From the NCBI GenBank assembly GCA_020446425.1, contig JAGRES010000030.1:1-64000 (forward strand): 64,000 nt of DNA. The letters run 5' to 3'. The notes under the pieces were generated by a model. It was not told the origin of the DNA. It made no database searches and saw nothing but the letters and a program-made list of their open reading frames with translations. This DNA comes from Sphingobium sp. GTDB taxonomy: Bacteria > Pseudomonadota > Alphaproteobacteria > Sphingomonadales > Sphingomonadaceae. Position numbers and translations under genes: made by a program. How positions within the stretch are numbered: the stretch's first letter is position 1; every line of letters begins with the position of its first letter. Shown here in pieces: positions 45,081 to 54,320 of the stretch.

Positions 45081-45980
45081 ATGATCCTCGTCTGCCCCAA
45101 CTGCGCGACACGCTATATTGTTCCCGACGAGGCCATAGGCGTAAACGGTCGCCAGGTGCGATGCGCGTCGTGCAAGCATAGCTGGTTTCAGGATGGCCCC
45201 AGGCTGGAAACGCGCGAGGAGGCGGCCGCTACAGCCAGTGCCGCTGCGCCGCCGCCAGCTCCTGCTTCGGCTGTGCCGGTATCGGATTCTCCTACGGTTC
45301 CAGCCGCAGATGCACAGGGCGCGGCGCCTTCGCCTGGTGAAGAAGGTGCGGTTAAATCAGCTGCGGACGAATATGGTTTCGATACCACGCCCGGTGCAGA
45401 CGATCAGCCGCGCGGCGAGGTAAAGACTGTCGATGTCAGCAATGTGGAACATCCCAATCCGCGTATCATGGGGGCAGTGGGAAGCGAAGGCATTGAGGCA
45501 TTCGATTCTGGTGTGGCGACCGAAGAGGAAGAGGTTCCATTCCGTCCGCGCCGCAACCCTGCCAAATTATGGACTTATGCGGCAATAGCGTTCTTCGTTG
45601 TGGTTGCGACCGCTGGCGCTGCCCTTACCTATTTCGGCCCGCCGCAATGGGCTGTCAGCGCTGGCCTGCTGGCGGATAATGACGAACCGGCGCTGGTTTT
45701 CTATCTGGTGAAACAGCCGGAGCGGCGGCGTCTGCCCAACGGGTCGGAATATTTCGCCTTTAGCGCACGCATCGTCAACAGCGGTTCGGAATCGATGTCG
45801 GTTCCACCGGTCGAGGTACAGCTGCGCGACCGGCAGGATCGTCTGGTTTTCAGCTGGACAACCAAATCGGACAAGCAATCATTAAAGCCTGGCGAGGAAG
45901 CCAGCATCAACGAAAGCCGTCTCGACATCCCCAAAAATGCCGAAAATCTGTCGCTTACCTTTGTCGACAGCAGCGGCTGA
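45081..45980 (+). CDS. MJ0042-type zinc-ribbon membrane protein (DUF3426-like)
   Basis: 299 aa. The N-terminal [35 protein letters not shown] has two CxxC pairs forming a zinc ribbon. A Pro/Ala-rich linker (45-170) follows, then one membrane helix (about 174-197) and a C-terminal extracytoplasmic DUF3426-like domain. Such proteins are widespread in alphaproteobacteria and of unknown function. Divergent from ftsE. An in-frame ATG at 45033 is less likely because the zinc ribbon normally starts at the N terminus. Confidence 0.8.
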   Translation: MILVCPNCATRYIVPDEAIGVNGRQVRCASCKHSWFQDGPRLETREEAAATASAAAPPPAPASAVPVSDSPTVPAADAQGAAPSPGEEGAVKSAADEYGFDTTPGADDQPRGEVKTVDVSNVEHPNPRIMGAVGSEGIEAFDSGVATEEEEVPFRPRRNPAKLWTYAAIAFFVVVATAGAALTYFGPPQWAVSAGLLADNDEPALVFYLVKQPERRRLPNGSEYFAFSARIVNSGSESMSVPPVEVQLRDRQDRLVFSWTTKSDKQSLKPGEEASINESRLDIPKNAENLSLTFVDSSG

Positions 45981-46107
45981 ACGCCACGCACCACGCTATT
46001 TCCATCTTTGTCGCATCATCGGCTTGCATGGCCGCAAACCCTTTGCTAATGGCCAGCGCCTGCCAGGTGCCGACCCGCAGATATGGGGCGGCTTCCTTCT
46101 CTGATGT

Positions 46108-46194
46108 GCGGTCGTGGCGGAACTGGTAGACGCGCAACGTTGAGGTCGTTGTGGCCGAAAGGCCGTGGAAGTTCGAGTCTTCTCGACCGCACCA
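46108..46194 (+). tRNA. tRNA-Leu (anticodon GAG)
   Basis: 87 nt including an encoded CCA. Acceptor GCGGTCG/CGACCGC, anticodon stem CAACG/CGTTG with loop TTGAGGT giving anticodon GAG, a long variable arm GGCC-GAAA-GGCC, and T arm with loop TTCGAGT. Reads CUC and CUU. Two hairpins follow it (46199-46222 and 46221-46251). Confidence 0.95.
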
Positions 46195-46316
46195 ATCTGG
46201 CCTGTCAGTGGTCTGGCAGGCCGTTTCACATCACCACATTGTTCGAAACGGCCCCGTGGCGAAGTGCGCCATGGCATCTGATGCCTTCTTTAGCCGGGAC
46301 GACGATGAGATAAAAG

Positions 46317-46391
<75 letters not shown>

Positions 46392-46437
46392 GTACCGGGC
46401 AGGGGCGCGAGAGTCATTTGCGCGACCGGAGCCGGGC

Positions 46438-46466
46438 CTATGGCCACACGCCACGCGCATTGTCAA
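46438..46466 (-). promoter_or_regulatory. Predicted promoter of tRNA-Thr
   Basis: On the minus strand TTGACA, 17 bases, CCATAG. The -35 is a perfect consensus, as often seen for stable RNA genes. Transcription would start roughly 40 nt before the tRNA. Confidence 0.55.
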
Positions 46467-46510
46467 GTGAGGGCTTGAGCCACGCCTGCGTTTTTGGTTA
46501 ACGCCCCTAT

Positions 46511-46639
46511 ATGCAGGAAAAGGAAACAGATCGTAAAAAACGGCTTGCCGAACAGCTGCGCGCCAATTTGCGGCGCCGCAAGGCGCAATCGCGAGAGGTG
46601 GAAAGTGATTCCGCCAGGAATGAAGCGCGCGACGACTAA
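46511..46639 (+). CDS. Short basic protein, conserved-looking, function unknown
   Basis: 42 aa, beginning MQEKETDRKKRLAEQLRANL and continuing RRRKAQSREVESD. Highly charged, predicted helical, no membrane segment. I believe short proteins with the KKRLAEQLRANLxRRKAQ pattern are common in sphingomonads, so this is likely a real gene despite its size. Its stop overlaps the stop of the convergent aminopeptidase gene by four bases. Confidence 0.65.
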   Translation: MQEKETDRKKRLAEQLRANLRRRKAQSREVESDSARNEARDD

Positions 46640-48420
46640 ACCGGTGCGCAGGCCGCGCTCAGCCATTGTCGCGCATCGCCTTCAAGCAGGGGCGCAAGGC
46701 GGCGCTCGGTTTCGGTATGATAGGCGTTCAGCCATTCGCGCTCGGCGATGGTCAGCATATCGGCGTCGATCAGGGCGCGCTCGATGGGAACATAGCTTAG
46801 TGTCTCGAAACCCAGCATCGGCTTTTCCGCGTCTGGCATCTCTTTTTCTGTAACTAACACTAAGTTTTCAATGCGGATGCCATATTCGCCGGTTTTGTAA
46901 TAGCCTGGCTCGTTGGAGAGAAACATGCCGGGACGCAGAGGTTCGTCACCGCCGCCAAAGGTTGCAATGCGCTGAGGCCCTTCATGGACGGAGAGGAAGC
47001 TGCCGACGCCGTGCCCTGTACCATGAGCATAATCGAGCCCTTCCTGCCACAGCGCCTGGCGCGCCAATATGTCGAGCTGGCTACCGCGCGTACCCGCCGG
47101 GAACAGGGCGGTGGCGATGGCGATATGGCCTTTCAGCACCTGCGTGAAGCGGCGGCGCATTTCGTCGCTCGGCGTGCCAATGGCAATGGTGCGCGTGATA
47201 TCGGTGGTGCCGTCGCGATATTGCCCGCCGGAATCGACCAGATAGAGCATGTCCGGTTCGATCTGCCGATCGGTCTTTTCCTCAACGCGATAATGCACCA
47301 CCGCGCCATTGGGGCCAGCACCGCTGATCGTATCGAAGCTGAGGTCGATCAGCTTGCCGGTTTCCTCGCGGAATTGCCGCAGACGTGCGGCGGCGGACAG
47401 CTCGGTTTGCGACCCTTTGGGGCCCTCAATACTGATCCAGTGCAGGAAACGCGCAAGCGCGGCATTGTCGCGCAGCTGCGCCGCATGATGGCCCGCGATT
47501 TCCGCCGGATTCTTGACCGCTTTCGCCAGCACGACCGGATCGCGTATCGCATCAATGCGTGCGCCCCCGCTGTCCAGCGCCTCGAAAATGGCGGCGACCG
47601 CCCGTTCGGGGTCTGCGGCAACCGCCTTTCCATCAAACTCATTCTGTAGCGTAAGCTCAAATAATGCACGGTCACGGATGGCAACGCGATTGCCCAGATG
47701 CGCGCGCAGCTCCGCCGTCACCTTTTCCGGCGCGATGAACAGGTCGACCGTGCCGTCCGCGCGCGCCAGCGCATAGCTCAGCGCTACGGGTGTGCGCGCG
47801 ACATCGCTGCCGCGGATATTGAGCGCCCAGGCGATGGAATCGAGCGCGGACAGCACGACCGCATCGTCGCCGCGCTCCTTGAGCCATGTGGCGATATCAT
47901 CCAGCTTTTCCTCATGGCTTTTGCCGGAAAATTCGAGGGGGTGGGGGAGCGCCGCCGCCAGACTTGGCGCAGGCCTGTCCTGCCAAATTGCATCAATCGG
48001 ATTATCCTCGACCGCTACCAGCTCCGCGCCTTTGGCGGTGAGCCGCGCGCGCGTGACGGCTACCCAGTCGCGCGTATGCAGCCATGGATCATAACCGATG
48101 CGGTCGCCTTCGCTCACCTGCCGGGCAATCCACTGCGCGGGCAGGGTGGCGGGATAGTCGCAATAGTCATAGAGCGCGCCATCGACCTGATCGCGCACCT
48201 GCAGCGTATAGCGGCCGTCGATGAAGATCGCTGCCTTTCCGGCCAAAACCACCGCCGTTCCCGCCGATCCGCCGAAACCCGTCAGCCATTGCAGGCGCTG
48301 GGCATATTCGCCGACATATTCGCTCATATGCTCATCGGTCAGCGGTATGACGAAACCCGACAAGTTGCGCCGCGCAACTTCCGCGCGCAGGGCGGCGATA
48401 CGGTCTGCTGATATGGACAC
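46636..48420 (-). CDS. Xaa-Pro aminopeptidase (aminopeptidase P, M24B)
   Basis: Removes N-terminal residues next to proline. 594 aa from GTG 48420, which is preceded by AAGGA at a good distance; an ATG at 48459 gives 607 aa but no ribosome site. Two creatinase N-like domains (about 1-300) precede the pita-bread catalytic domain. Metal ligands are in YLVDSGGQYRDGTTDITRT, HGTGHGVGSFLSVHEGPQ and NEPGYYKTGEYGIRIENL. The size matches the long eukaryote-like three-domain aminopeptidase P. An 18-bp palindrome near the 5' end (48363-48380) also occurs at 27004-27021. Confidence 0.92.
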   Translation of the reverse strand: MSISADRIAALRAEVARRNLSGFVIPLTDEHMSEYVGEYAQRLQWLTGFGGSAGTAVVLAGKAAIFIDGRYTLQVRDQVDGALYDYCDYPATLPAQWIARQVSEGDRIGYDPWLHTRDWVAVTRARLTAKGAELVAVEDNPIDAIWQDRPAPSLAAALPHPLEFSGKSHEEKLDDIATWLKERGDDAVVLSALDSIAWALNIRGSDVARTPVALSYALARADGTVDLFIAPEKVTAELRAHLGNRVAIRDRALFELTLQNEFDGKAVAADPERAVAAIFEALDSGGARIDAIRDPVVLAKAVKNPAEIAGHHAAQLRDNAALARFLHWISIEGPKGSQTELSAAARLRQFREETGKLIDLSFDTISGAGPNGAVVHYRVEEKTDRQIEPDMLYLVDSGGQYRDGTTDITRTIAIGTPSDEMRRRFTQVLKGHIAIATALFPAGTRGSQLDILARQALWQEGLDYAHGTGHGVGSFLSVHEGPQRIATFGGGDEPLRPGMFLSNEPGYYKTGEYGIRIENLVLVTEKEMPDAEKPMLGFETLSYVPIERALIDADMLTIAEREWLNAYHTETERRLAPLLEGDARQWLSAACAPV

Positions 48421-48491
48421 TCTGCTATTCCTTGCACCATGGGGTGTTTCCCCCCACATAGGCGCATCGGCAGGCCGCCGCTACTCTCTCC

Positions 48492-50588
48492 ATGACCGGA
48501 CATATAATGAAACACGCCCAGACGATGAATACGCCGCCCATTGCCGAACGCCGCCAGCACAGCATCAGCCATCATGGCCACACGATAGACGATCCCTATG
48601 CCTGGCTGTGCGATCCGGGCTACCCCAAGGTGACGGACAAGGATGTGCTGGCCTATCTGGAGGCGGAAAATGCGTGGTTCGAGCAGGAAATGGCTCCGCA
48701 CAAGCCGGTAGTCGATGCGCTATTCGAGGAGATGAAGGGACGCATCAAGGAGGATGACAAGTCCGTTCCACAAAAGGATGGCGACTGGATCTACTGGCGC
48801 GCGTTTGAAAAGGGTGCGCAATATCGCAAATGGTATCGCAAGCCGGTTGCGGGCGGTGATGGGGTGTTGATCCTCGATGAACCTGCACTGGCGGAGGGGC
48901 ATGACTATTTTCGCCTTGGCGCGGTATCGGTGTCGCCATGTGGGCGCTATCTCGCCTATGCGACCGATACAGACGGCAGCGAGCGGTTCGAGGCGCGCAT
49001 CAAGGATCTTGAGACCGGTGAGATGTTGCCCGATGTCATTCCCGGCACCCTGTCGGCGCTGGTATGGACCAGCGACAGCAAGGCAATCCTCTACAGCCTC
49101 GCCAATGAAAATTGGCGCACCGACAATGCACGCGTGCACATGCTGGGCACACCCGTTGAGCAGGATCGCGAGATTTTTCACGAGGATGACGAGGGCTTCC
49201 GGGTTTCCATCGGACTTTCGTCATCGGAAAAGTGGATTGTCATCGGCACCGGCGATCATGTCACAAGCGAAGCATGGCTGGTGCCCGCCGATGATCCGCT
49301 CGCACCGCTGCGCCAAGTTTCTGCACGTTTGCCGGGCCGCGAATATGATGTCGATGAACATGAAGGCACGCTCTATATCCGCACCAACGACACCCATCCC
49401 AATTTCCGGTTGGTGAAAGCCGCACTGGACACGCCGGACCAGTGGGAAGAGGTAATTGGTGCCGATCCGCATTTCTACCTGACTGATTTCAACCTGTTCA
49501 AAGGCTTTTATGTGACCGAAGGCCGGCTCGACGGCCTCGACCAGATCGAGATCAGGGATTACGCGACCCATACGCCCAAAAGGCTGGAATTTCCCGAGGC
49601 GAGCTACTCCGCATCGCTCGACGATAATCCCGAATATGATGTGACGAAAATCCGCATCGGCTATGAGTCGATGGTCACGCCCGACACCATTTATGACTAT
49701 GATCTCGATACCGGAGAGTGGGAGCTCCTGAAGGTGCAGGAAATCCCGTCCGGCTATGACGCTTCGCGCTATGCGACGCAGCGGATCATGGTTCCGGCGC
49801 GCGATGGCACCGATATTCCGGTTTCCATTGTTTATCCCAAAGGCTTTCCGATGGACGGCAGCGGCAAGCTGCACCTCTATGGCTATGGCGCCTATGGCAT
49901 CGCGATAGAGCCCGGTTTCTCGACCAGCCGCCTGTCGCTGCTCGACCGTGGCTTCGCTTATGCCATCGCCCATATCCGTGGCGGCGACGATCTGGGCCAG
50001 CAATGGTATCTGGATGGCAAGCGCGAAAAGCGCACCAATACATTCACCGATTTCGTGGATGTGGCCAAGGGGCTGATCGAACGCGGTTTCACTGGCACAG
50101 GCCAGATCAGCATTTCGGGCGGGTCCGCCGGAGGTGAGCTGATGGGTGCGGTGATCAACAGCGACCCGGCGCTATGGGGCGCGGTGGTGGCGCATGTCCC
50201 CTTCGTCGATGTGCTCAATACGATGTTGGATGCGTCATTGCCGCTGACGCCGGGCGAGTGGCCGGAATGGGGTAACCCGATAGAGGACGCAAAAGCGTTT
50301 GACCTGATCGCATCCTACTGCCCCTATCAGAACGTGAAACCTCAGGATTATCCGCCGCTGATGGTTACGGCGGGGCTTAATGATCCGCGCGTTACCTATT
50401 GGGAACCGGCCAAATGGGTGGCGAAGCTGCGCGCGGTGCGCACCAACGACGCTGCATTATTGCTCAAGACCAATATGGGCGCGGGCCATGGCGGAAAGTC
50501 GGGCCGGTTCGAGAGCTTGCGCGAAATCGCCGAGGAATTCGCCTTCATCCTGTGGCAGCTCGGCAATGCGGAGGCAAAAGCGGCCTGA
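48492..50588 (+). CDS. ptrB: Oligopeptidase B (S9A prolyl oligopeptidase family)
   Basis: Serine peptidase cutting oligopeptides after Lys/Arg. An N-terminal beta-propeller (about 75-400) gates the active site; the C-terminal alpha/beta hydrolase has the nucleophile in ISISGGSAGGELMG, the Asp in MVTAGLNDPRVTYWEP and the His in GAGHGGKSGR. 698 aa. An ATG five codons in (48507) is also possible. Divergent from aminopeptidase P, with 71 bp between. Confidence 0.93.
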   Translation: MTGHIMKHAQTMNTPPIAERRQHSISHHGHTIDDPYAWLCDPGYPKVTDKDVLAYLEAENAWFEQEMAPHKPVVDALFEEMKGRIKEDDKSVPQKDGDWIYWRAFEKGAQYRKWYRKPVAGGDGVLILDEPALAEGHDYFRLGAVSVSPCGRYLAYATDTDGSERFEARIKDLETGEMLPDVIPGTLSALVWTSDSKAILYSLANENWRTDNARVHMLGTPVEQDREIFHEDDEGFRVSIGLSSSEKWIVIGTGDHVTSEAWLVPADDPLAPLRQVSARLPGREYDVDEHEGTLYIRTNDTHPNFRLVKAALDTPDQWEEVIGADPHFYLTDFNLFKGFYVTEGRLDGLDQIEIRDYATHTPKRLEFPEASYSASLDDNPEYDVTKIRIGYESMVTPDTIYDYDLDTGEWELLKVQEIPSGYDASRYATQRIMVPARDGTDIPVSIVYPKGFPMDGSGKLHLYGYGAYGIAIEPGFSTSRLSLLDRGFAYAIAHIRGGDDLGQQWYLDGKREKRTNTFTDFVDVAKGLIERGFTGTGQISISGGSAGGELMGAVINSDPALWGAVVAHVPFVDVLNTMLDASLPLTPGEWPEWGNPIEDAKAFDLIASYCPYQNVKPQDYPPLMVTAGLNDPRVTYWEPAKWVAKLRAVRTNDAALLLKTNMGAGHGGKSGRFESLREIAEEFAFILWQLGNAEAKAA

Positions 50589-51563
50589 TTATTCTTCCTT
50601 GGCTTCGGCCTTGGGATCGGGCGTGGCCATCACCGCAGGCGGCGGCGGTGCGGCCTGAACATTGGTTTGTCCTGCAGGGCGTGCAGTAACCGGTATAGAG
50701 CGCGGTTCGAGAATCGCAGCCGCCTCGATCACATCGAGGGCGCGGCGCGCTTCATTATATTTACGCGCCATTTGCAGCCATTCATCGGCTTCCTCGCGGT
50801 CGGGCAGGCGTTCAATTTCCTCGACAGCATTGTCGACGCGTTCGGCGGACAGCAGCAATTTGGCGCGCTCGATCGCTTTTTGTGGCACGGGAGATTCTTC
50901 GCCCGCCTTGCGGATGACGATAAGGTTGGCCAGCTCTTTCTTGGCGGCTGTCCACCAATCACGTTTTTCGCTGGTTCCGGTCAGCAATGGAGCCACCTCG
51001 TCCAGCCCGGATTGCAGGTCCGCCAGTGTGACGGGCGAATTGGCGGTGTTGATGATAGTGGAGACGGCGCGGGGTTGCGAACCGCCGAAGCGCAGGCGCA
51101 GTTCGCCTTCCAGATACCCCAGCGGCGAGCCCCGGTCCAATGCGCGCCGGGTCGCAAAAGCGATCAGCAGCCCTTCCGCGCGCGCTGCATTGCCGCCCGC
51201 GCCATCGGCTTGCGTCGAAATGGCGTCGAGCCTGGCCGAAACGGCGGCGAGGCGGGCTTCCAGTGCTGCAACTTCCATCGAGCTGGGCGGTGGCGCGGTT
51301 TGTTGCGTTTTGCCGTCTTCCGTGTCCTCGCTCAGCAGCGCCTGGGCAGCGTTGTCGGCGCTGGCGACGGTTTCATCGCCATTCCACCAGCGCTTTGCCG
51401 CCGGCAGGGCCCACAGCGTTGCGACTATTCCGCCCGCGAAGGCGAACAGCAGCAATATAAGGGTGAAGCCGCCGCGGGAGCCGGAGCTCCGCGAGGGGGC
51501 GGTCGTTTGCATATGGTCCAGATCGCGAGAAGCCGGATTGGGTGCGCCGAAATCGCTGTTCAT
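50589..51563 (-). CDS. Mic60/mitofilin-like inner membrane protein (COG4223)
   Basis: 324 aa: short N-terminal cytoplasmic part, one membrane helix (about residues 32-52), a periplasmic coiled-coil region (about 92-125, MEVAALEARLAAVSARLDAI), and a C-terminal mitofilin-like domain (about 200-275, RDWWTAAKKELANLIVIRK). The gene lies directly after hemC-hemD, the location known for alphaproteobacterial Mic60, the relative of the mitochondrial crista-junction protein. It probably bends or tethers the inner membrane; this is inferred from the family. 35 bp separate it from hemD. Confidence 0.8.
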   Translation of the reverse strand: MNSDFGAPNPASRDLDHMQTTAPSRSSGSRGGFTLILLLFAFAGGIVATLWALPAAKRWWNGDETVASADNAAQALLSEDTEDGKTQQTAPPPSSMEVAALEARLAAVSARLDAISTQADGAGGNAARAEGLLIAFATRRALDRGSPLGYLEGELRLRFGGSQPRAVSTIINTANSPVTLADLQSGLDEVAPLLTGTSEKRDWWTAAKKELANLIVIRKAGEESPVPQKAIERAKLLLSAERVDNAVEEIERLPDREEADEWLQMARKYNEARRALDVIEAAAILEPRSIPVTARPAGQTNVQAAPPPPAVMATPDPKAEAKEE

Positions 51564-51598
51564 ATCGTCACTGGTTCTTCATTTCCCCCAAGGCACTG

Positions 51599-52276
51599 TC
51601 ATGTGTGGCATATTTGCCGGGCCAATGCCAGCATTGCCGCGTCGGAGGGCTCTTCTGCGGCTTGTGCGGATTTCCAATCGCCGCCGCACGCCTCCAGTGC
51701 TGTCCCGGATATGGCGATGACAGGGATGCTTTGGCGCTGTTCGGATGTGGTCAGCGCCACCAGTCGTTCGCCCGCACGGGGGGAGTGCACCAGCACGATA
51801 GGCGCATGCGTCAAATGAGCAGCGAGCCCTGCCGCATCTCCTGCATCGGCCGCATGATAGACCGGAAGCCTGACTATGTTCAGTCCCTTTGGATCATAGG
51901 GCCGGACATGGTGGCCGGACAGGTGCAGGACATTTGTGTAACCCGCATTATGAATGGAAGTGATCAGGGCTTGCGCATTGGGACCGCAGATCCTGATATC
52001 CTGAAATCCGGCCTTTTCCGCTGCCTCCGCCGTGGCGTCTCCGACGGCGAACGCGGGCAAAGACGCGTATTGTTTCACAGCATCCCCGCCGTGGCGCAGG
52101 GCATTGGCGCTGGTCAGCATGATAGCATCGAACGATTCCGGGGCGGGAGCTGCCCATGTCAGCGGTTCCACCGAGAAGAGCGGATAGACAATAGCGTCCA
52201 TGCCCAGCGTTTCCACGCGCTTGGCCGTAGTGTCGGCGCCGGGGTGCGGGCGGCAGATCAGGACCGGACGCGTCAT
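51599..52276 (-). CDS. hemD: Uroporphyrinogen-III synthase
   Basis: Cyclises hydroxymethylbilane with inversion of ring D. 225 aa; the family is poorly conserved, but LICRPHPGADTTAKRVETLGMDAIVYPLFSVEPL, FDAIMLTSANALRHGG and FAVGDATAEAAEKAGF are the expected motifs. It is five bases after hemC and followed by the Mic60-like gene. Confidence 0.9.
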   Translation of the reverse strand: MTRPVLICRPHPGADTTAKRVETLGMDAIVYPLFSVEPLTWAAPAPESFDAIMLTSANALRHGGDAVKQYASLPAFAVGDATAEAAEKAGFQDIRICGPNAQALITSIHNAGYTNVLHLSGHHVRPYDPKGLNIVRLPVYHAADAGDAAGLAAHLTHAPIVLVHSPRAGERLVALTTSEQRQSIPVIAISGTALEACGGDWKSAQAAEEPSDAAMLALARQICHT

Positions 52277-52281
52277 CCCGA

Positions 52282-53217
52282 TTACCCCTCAAACAGTGCG
52301 CGAAGAGAGGGGCTGGCCTGCGACAACAGCTTTTGCCCTATCGCGTGTGCTGCTTCTTCATCGCCCCGGCCGATGCGCTGCGCCTCGTGCACATGTTCTT
52401 TCCCATCGGGCGAGAGAATTTCCGCCTCTATCATGATCTGACCGCCGTCGATCTGCGCCAGAGCGGCGATGGGTGAGTGGCAGGTGCCGCCCAGCGCTTT
52501 CAGCACGGCGCGTTCGGCGCGGACACAGTCGCTCGTCGCGCTATCGTCGATGCCCGCAAGCAAGTCTCGAACGATTGCGTTGTTGCGCAGCGTCTCCATG
52601 CCGACGGCGCCCTGCGCCGGAGCGGGCAGCATGACATCTATCGGCACAGGCGTGCCGATCTCCGGCTGCCTCAGACGTTCAAGCCCCGCTGCCGCCAGCA
52701 ATGTCGCATGGGCGACGCCGGCCTCCAGCTTGCCAAGACGCGTAGCCACATTGCCGCGAAACAAGGTGATGGAAAGATCGGGGCGCAAGCGGCGGATCTG
52801 TGCGGAGCGGCGCGGCGAACTGGTGCCGAATATGCCGCCGTGCGGGATCGCGTCGATAGAAGGCGCGCCGACCAGACTGTCGCGCACATCGGCGCGCGGC
52901 AGCATCGCGGCGATGATGAAATCGTCGGGCCGGATGGTCTCGACATCCTTCATCGAATGCACGGCGGCGTCGATCTCGCCGCTGAGCAACCATGCGTCCA
53001 GTTCCTTGGTCCACAATGCCTTGCCGCCGATGTCCGCCAATGGCCGGTCGAGTATCTTGTCGCCGCTTGCGGTTACTGGAACGATTTCCACCGCATCCTC
53101 TGCCCAGCCATGGGCGTCGAGCAGCGCCGCCTTGACCAGCTCGACCTGGGCGATGGCGAGCGGGGAGGATCGCGTACCGAGGCGCAGCGGGCGAGGGAAG
53201 GGCGGGGTGTCTGGCAT
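52282..53217 (-). CDS. hemC: Porphobilinogen deaminase (hydroxymethylbilane synthase)
   Basis: Polymerises four porphobilinogens to hydroxymethylbilane. LRLGTRSSPLAIAQVELVKAAL opens the protein, the catalytic Asp is in AAVHSMKDVE, and the dipyrromethane cofactor Cys is in LGGTCHSPIAALA. 311 aa, typical. Divergent from tsaD. With hemE-hemJ near oriC, the window carries four haem genes. Confidence 0.96.
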   Translation of the reverse strand: MPDTPPFPRPLRLGTRSSPLAIAQVELVKAALLDAHGWAEDAVEIVPVTASGDKILDRPLADIGGKALWTKELDAWLLSGEIDAAVHSMKDVETIRPDDFIIAAMLPRADVRDSLVGAPSIDAIPHGGIFGTSSPRRSAQIRRLRPDLSITLFRGNVATRLGKLEAGVAHATLLAAAGLERLRQPEIGTPVPIDVMLPAPAQGAVGMETLRNNAIVRDLLAGIDDSATSDCVRAERAVLKALGGTCHSPIAALAQIDGGQIMIEAEILSPDGKEHVHEAQRIGRGDEEAAHAIGQKLLSQASPSLRALFEG

Positions 53218-53263
53218 ATAGGCCTTGCTCTAATCGCCCCGGCCATTAGAGGAAAGAGCCGAA

Positions 53264-54298
53264 ATGACCATCATCCTTGGCCTGGAATCGAGCTGCGACG
53301 AGACAGCCGCCGCGCTTGTGGCGAACGATGGCACGGTGCTGGCGCATAAACTCGCGACGCAGGAGGCCGAGCATCGCCCTTATGGCGGGGTCGTGCCGGA
53401 GATTGCAGCACGCGCGCATGCCGAGGCGCTGATGCCGCTGGTCGATGCTGCCTTTCGCGAAGCGGGTCTAGGCCTGCGCGATATCGATGCGATAGCCGCA
53501 ACGGCGGGCCCGGGCCTGATCGGCGGGGTCATGGTGGGGCTGGTGAGCGGCAAGGCGCTGGCGCATGCGGCGGGCAAGCCGCTGATCGCCATCAATCATC
53601 TGGAAGGCCATGCGCTTTCGCCCCGGCTTGCCGATCCGTCGCTGCAATTTCCCTATCTGCTGCTGCTGGTATCCGGTGGCCACTGCCAGCTCCTGCGCGT
53701 CGAGGGGGTAGGGCGGTACAGGCGGCTGGCGACGACCATCGACGATGCGGCGGGCGAGGCTTTCGACAAGACGGCGAAAATGCTGGGATTGGGTTATCCC
53801 GGCGGGCCGCAGGTCGAAAAGGCTGCGCAGACCGGTGACCCGGCGGTAGTCCCGTTACCGCGCCCGCTGGTGGGAAGCGGCGAGCCGCATTTCTCGTTCG
53901 CGGGCCTCAAAAGCGCGGTGATGCGTGCGCATCAATCGGGGGAATATAGTACGCAGGATATCGCGGCGAGCTTTACGCAGGCCGTGGTCGATTGCCTTGT
54001 CGACCGGACGGAGCGCGCACTGGATACGGGCGGGCCGGTCAGCGCGCTGGTCGTGGCGGGCGGCGTCGCCGCGAATATGACCATAAGGCAGGCGCTGGCC
54101 GGGCTGGCTGCCCGCCGTGATATGCCTTTTATCGCCCCTCCGCTATGGTTATGCACGGACAATGCGGCAATGATCGCGTGGGCCGGGCTGGAGCATTTTC
54201 GTGAGGGCCATGAGGATGGCATGAACGTACCGGCGCGTCCGCGCTGGCCGCTCGACCCGGATGCCGAAAAAGTGCGCGGCGCAGGCGTAAAGGCATGA
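53264..54298 (+). CDS. tsaD: tRNA N6-adenosine threonylcarbamoyltransferase TsaD
   Basis: Transfers threonylcarbamoyl to A37 of ANN-decoding tRNAs. The ATPase fold has [16 protein letters not shown] at the N terminus, the metal-binding His residues in [12 protein letters not shown] and [12 protein letters not shown], and [23 protein letters not shown]. 344 aa. It is 22 bp upstream of gpsA, the usual pair in alphaproteobacteria. Confidence 0.96.
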   Translation: MTIILGLESSCDETAAALVANDGTVLAHKLATQEAEHRPYGGVVPEIAARAHAEALMPLVDAAFREAGLGLRDIDAIAATAGPGLIGGVMVGLVSGKALAHAAGKPLIAINHLEGHALSPRLADPSLQFPYLLLLVSGGHCQLLRVEGVGRYRRLATTIDDAAGEAFDKTAKMLGLGYPGGPQVEKAAQTGDPAVVPLPRPLVGSGEPHFSFAGLKSAVMRAHQSGEYSTQDIAASFTQAVVDCLVDRTERALDTGGPVSALVVAGGVAANMTIRQALAGLAARRDMPFIAPPLWLCTDNAAMIAWAGLEHFREGHEDGMNVPARPRWPLDPDAEKVRGAGVKA

Positions 54299-54320
54299 GC
54301 CGCGCGAAGGAGAAGAGGGT

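Noticed and set aside
45955-46137. 60-aa open frame on the minus strand between the zinc-ribbon gene and tRNA-Leu
   Set aside because: It starts inside the tRNA gene, overlaps the end of the zinc-ribbon gene and has no recognised motif or ribosome site.
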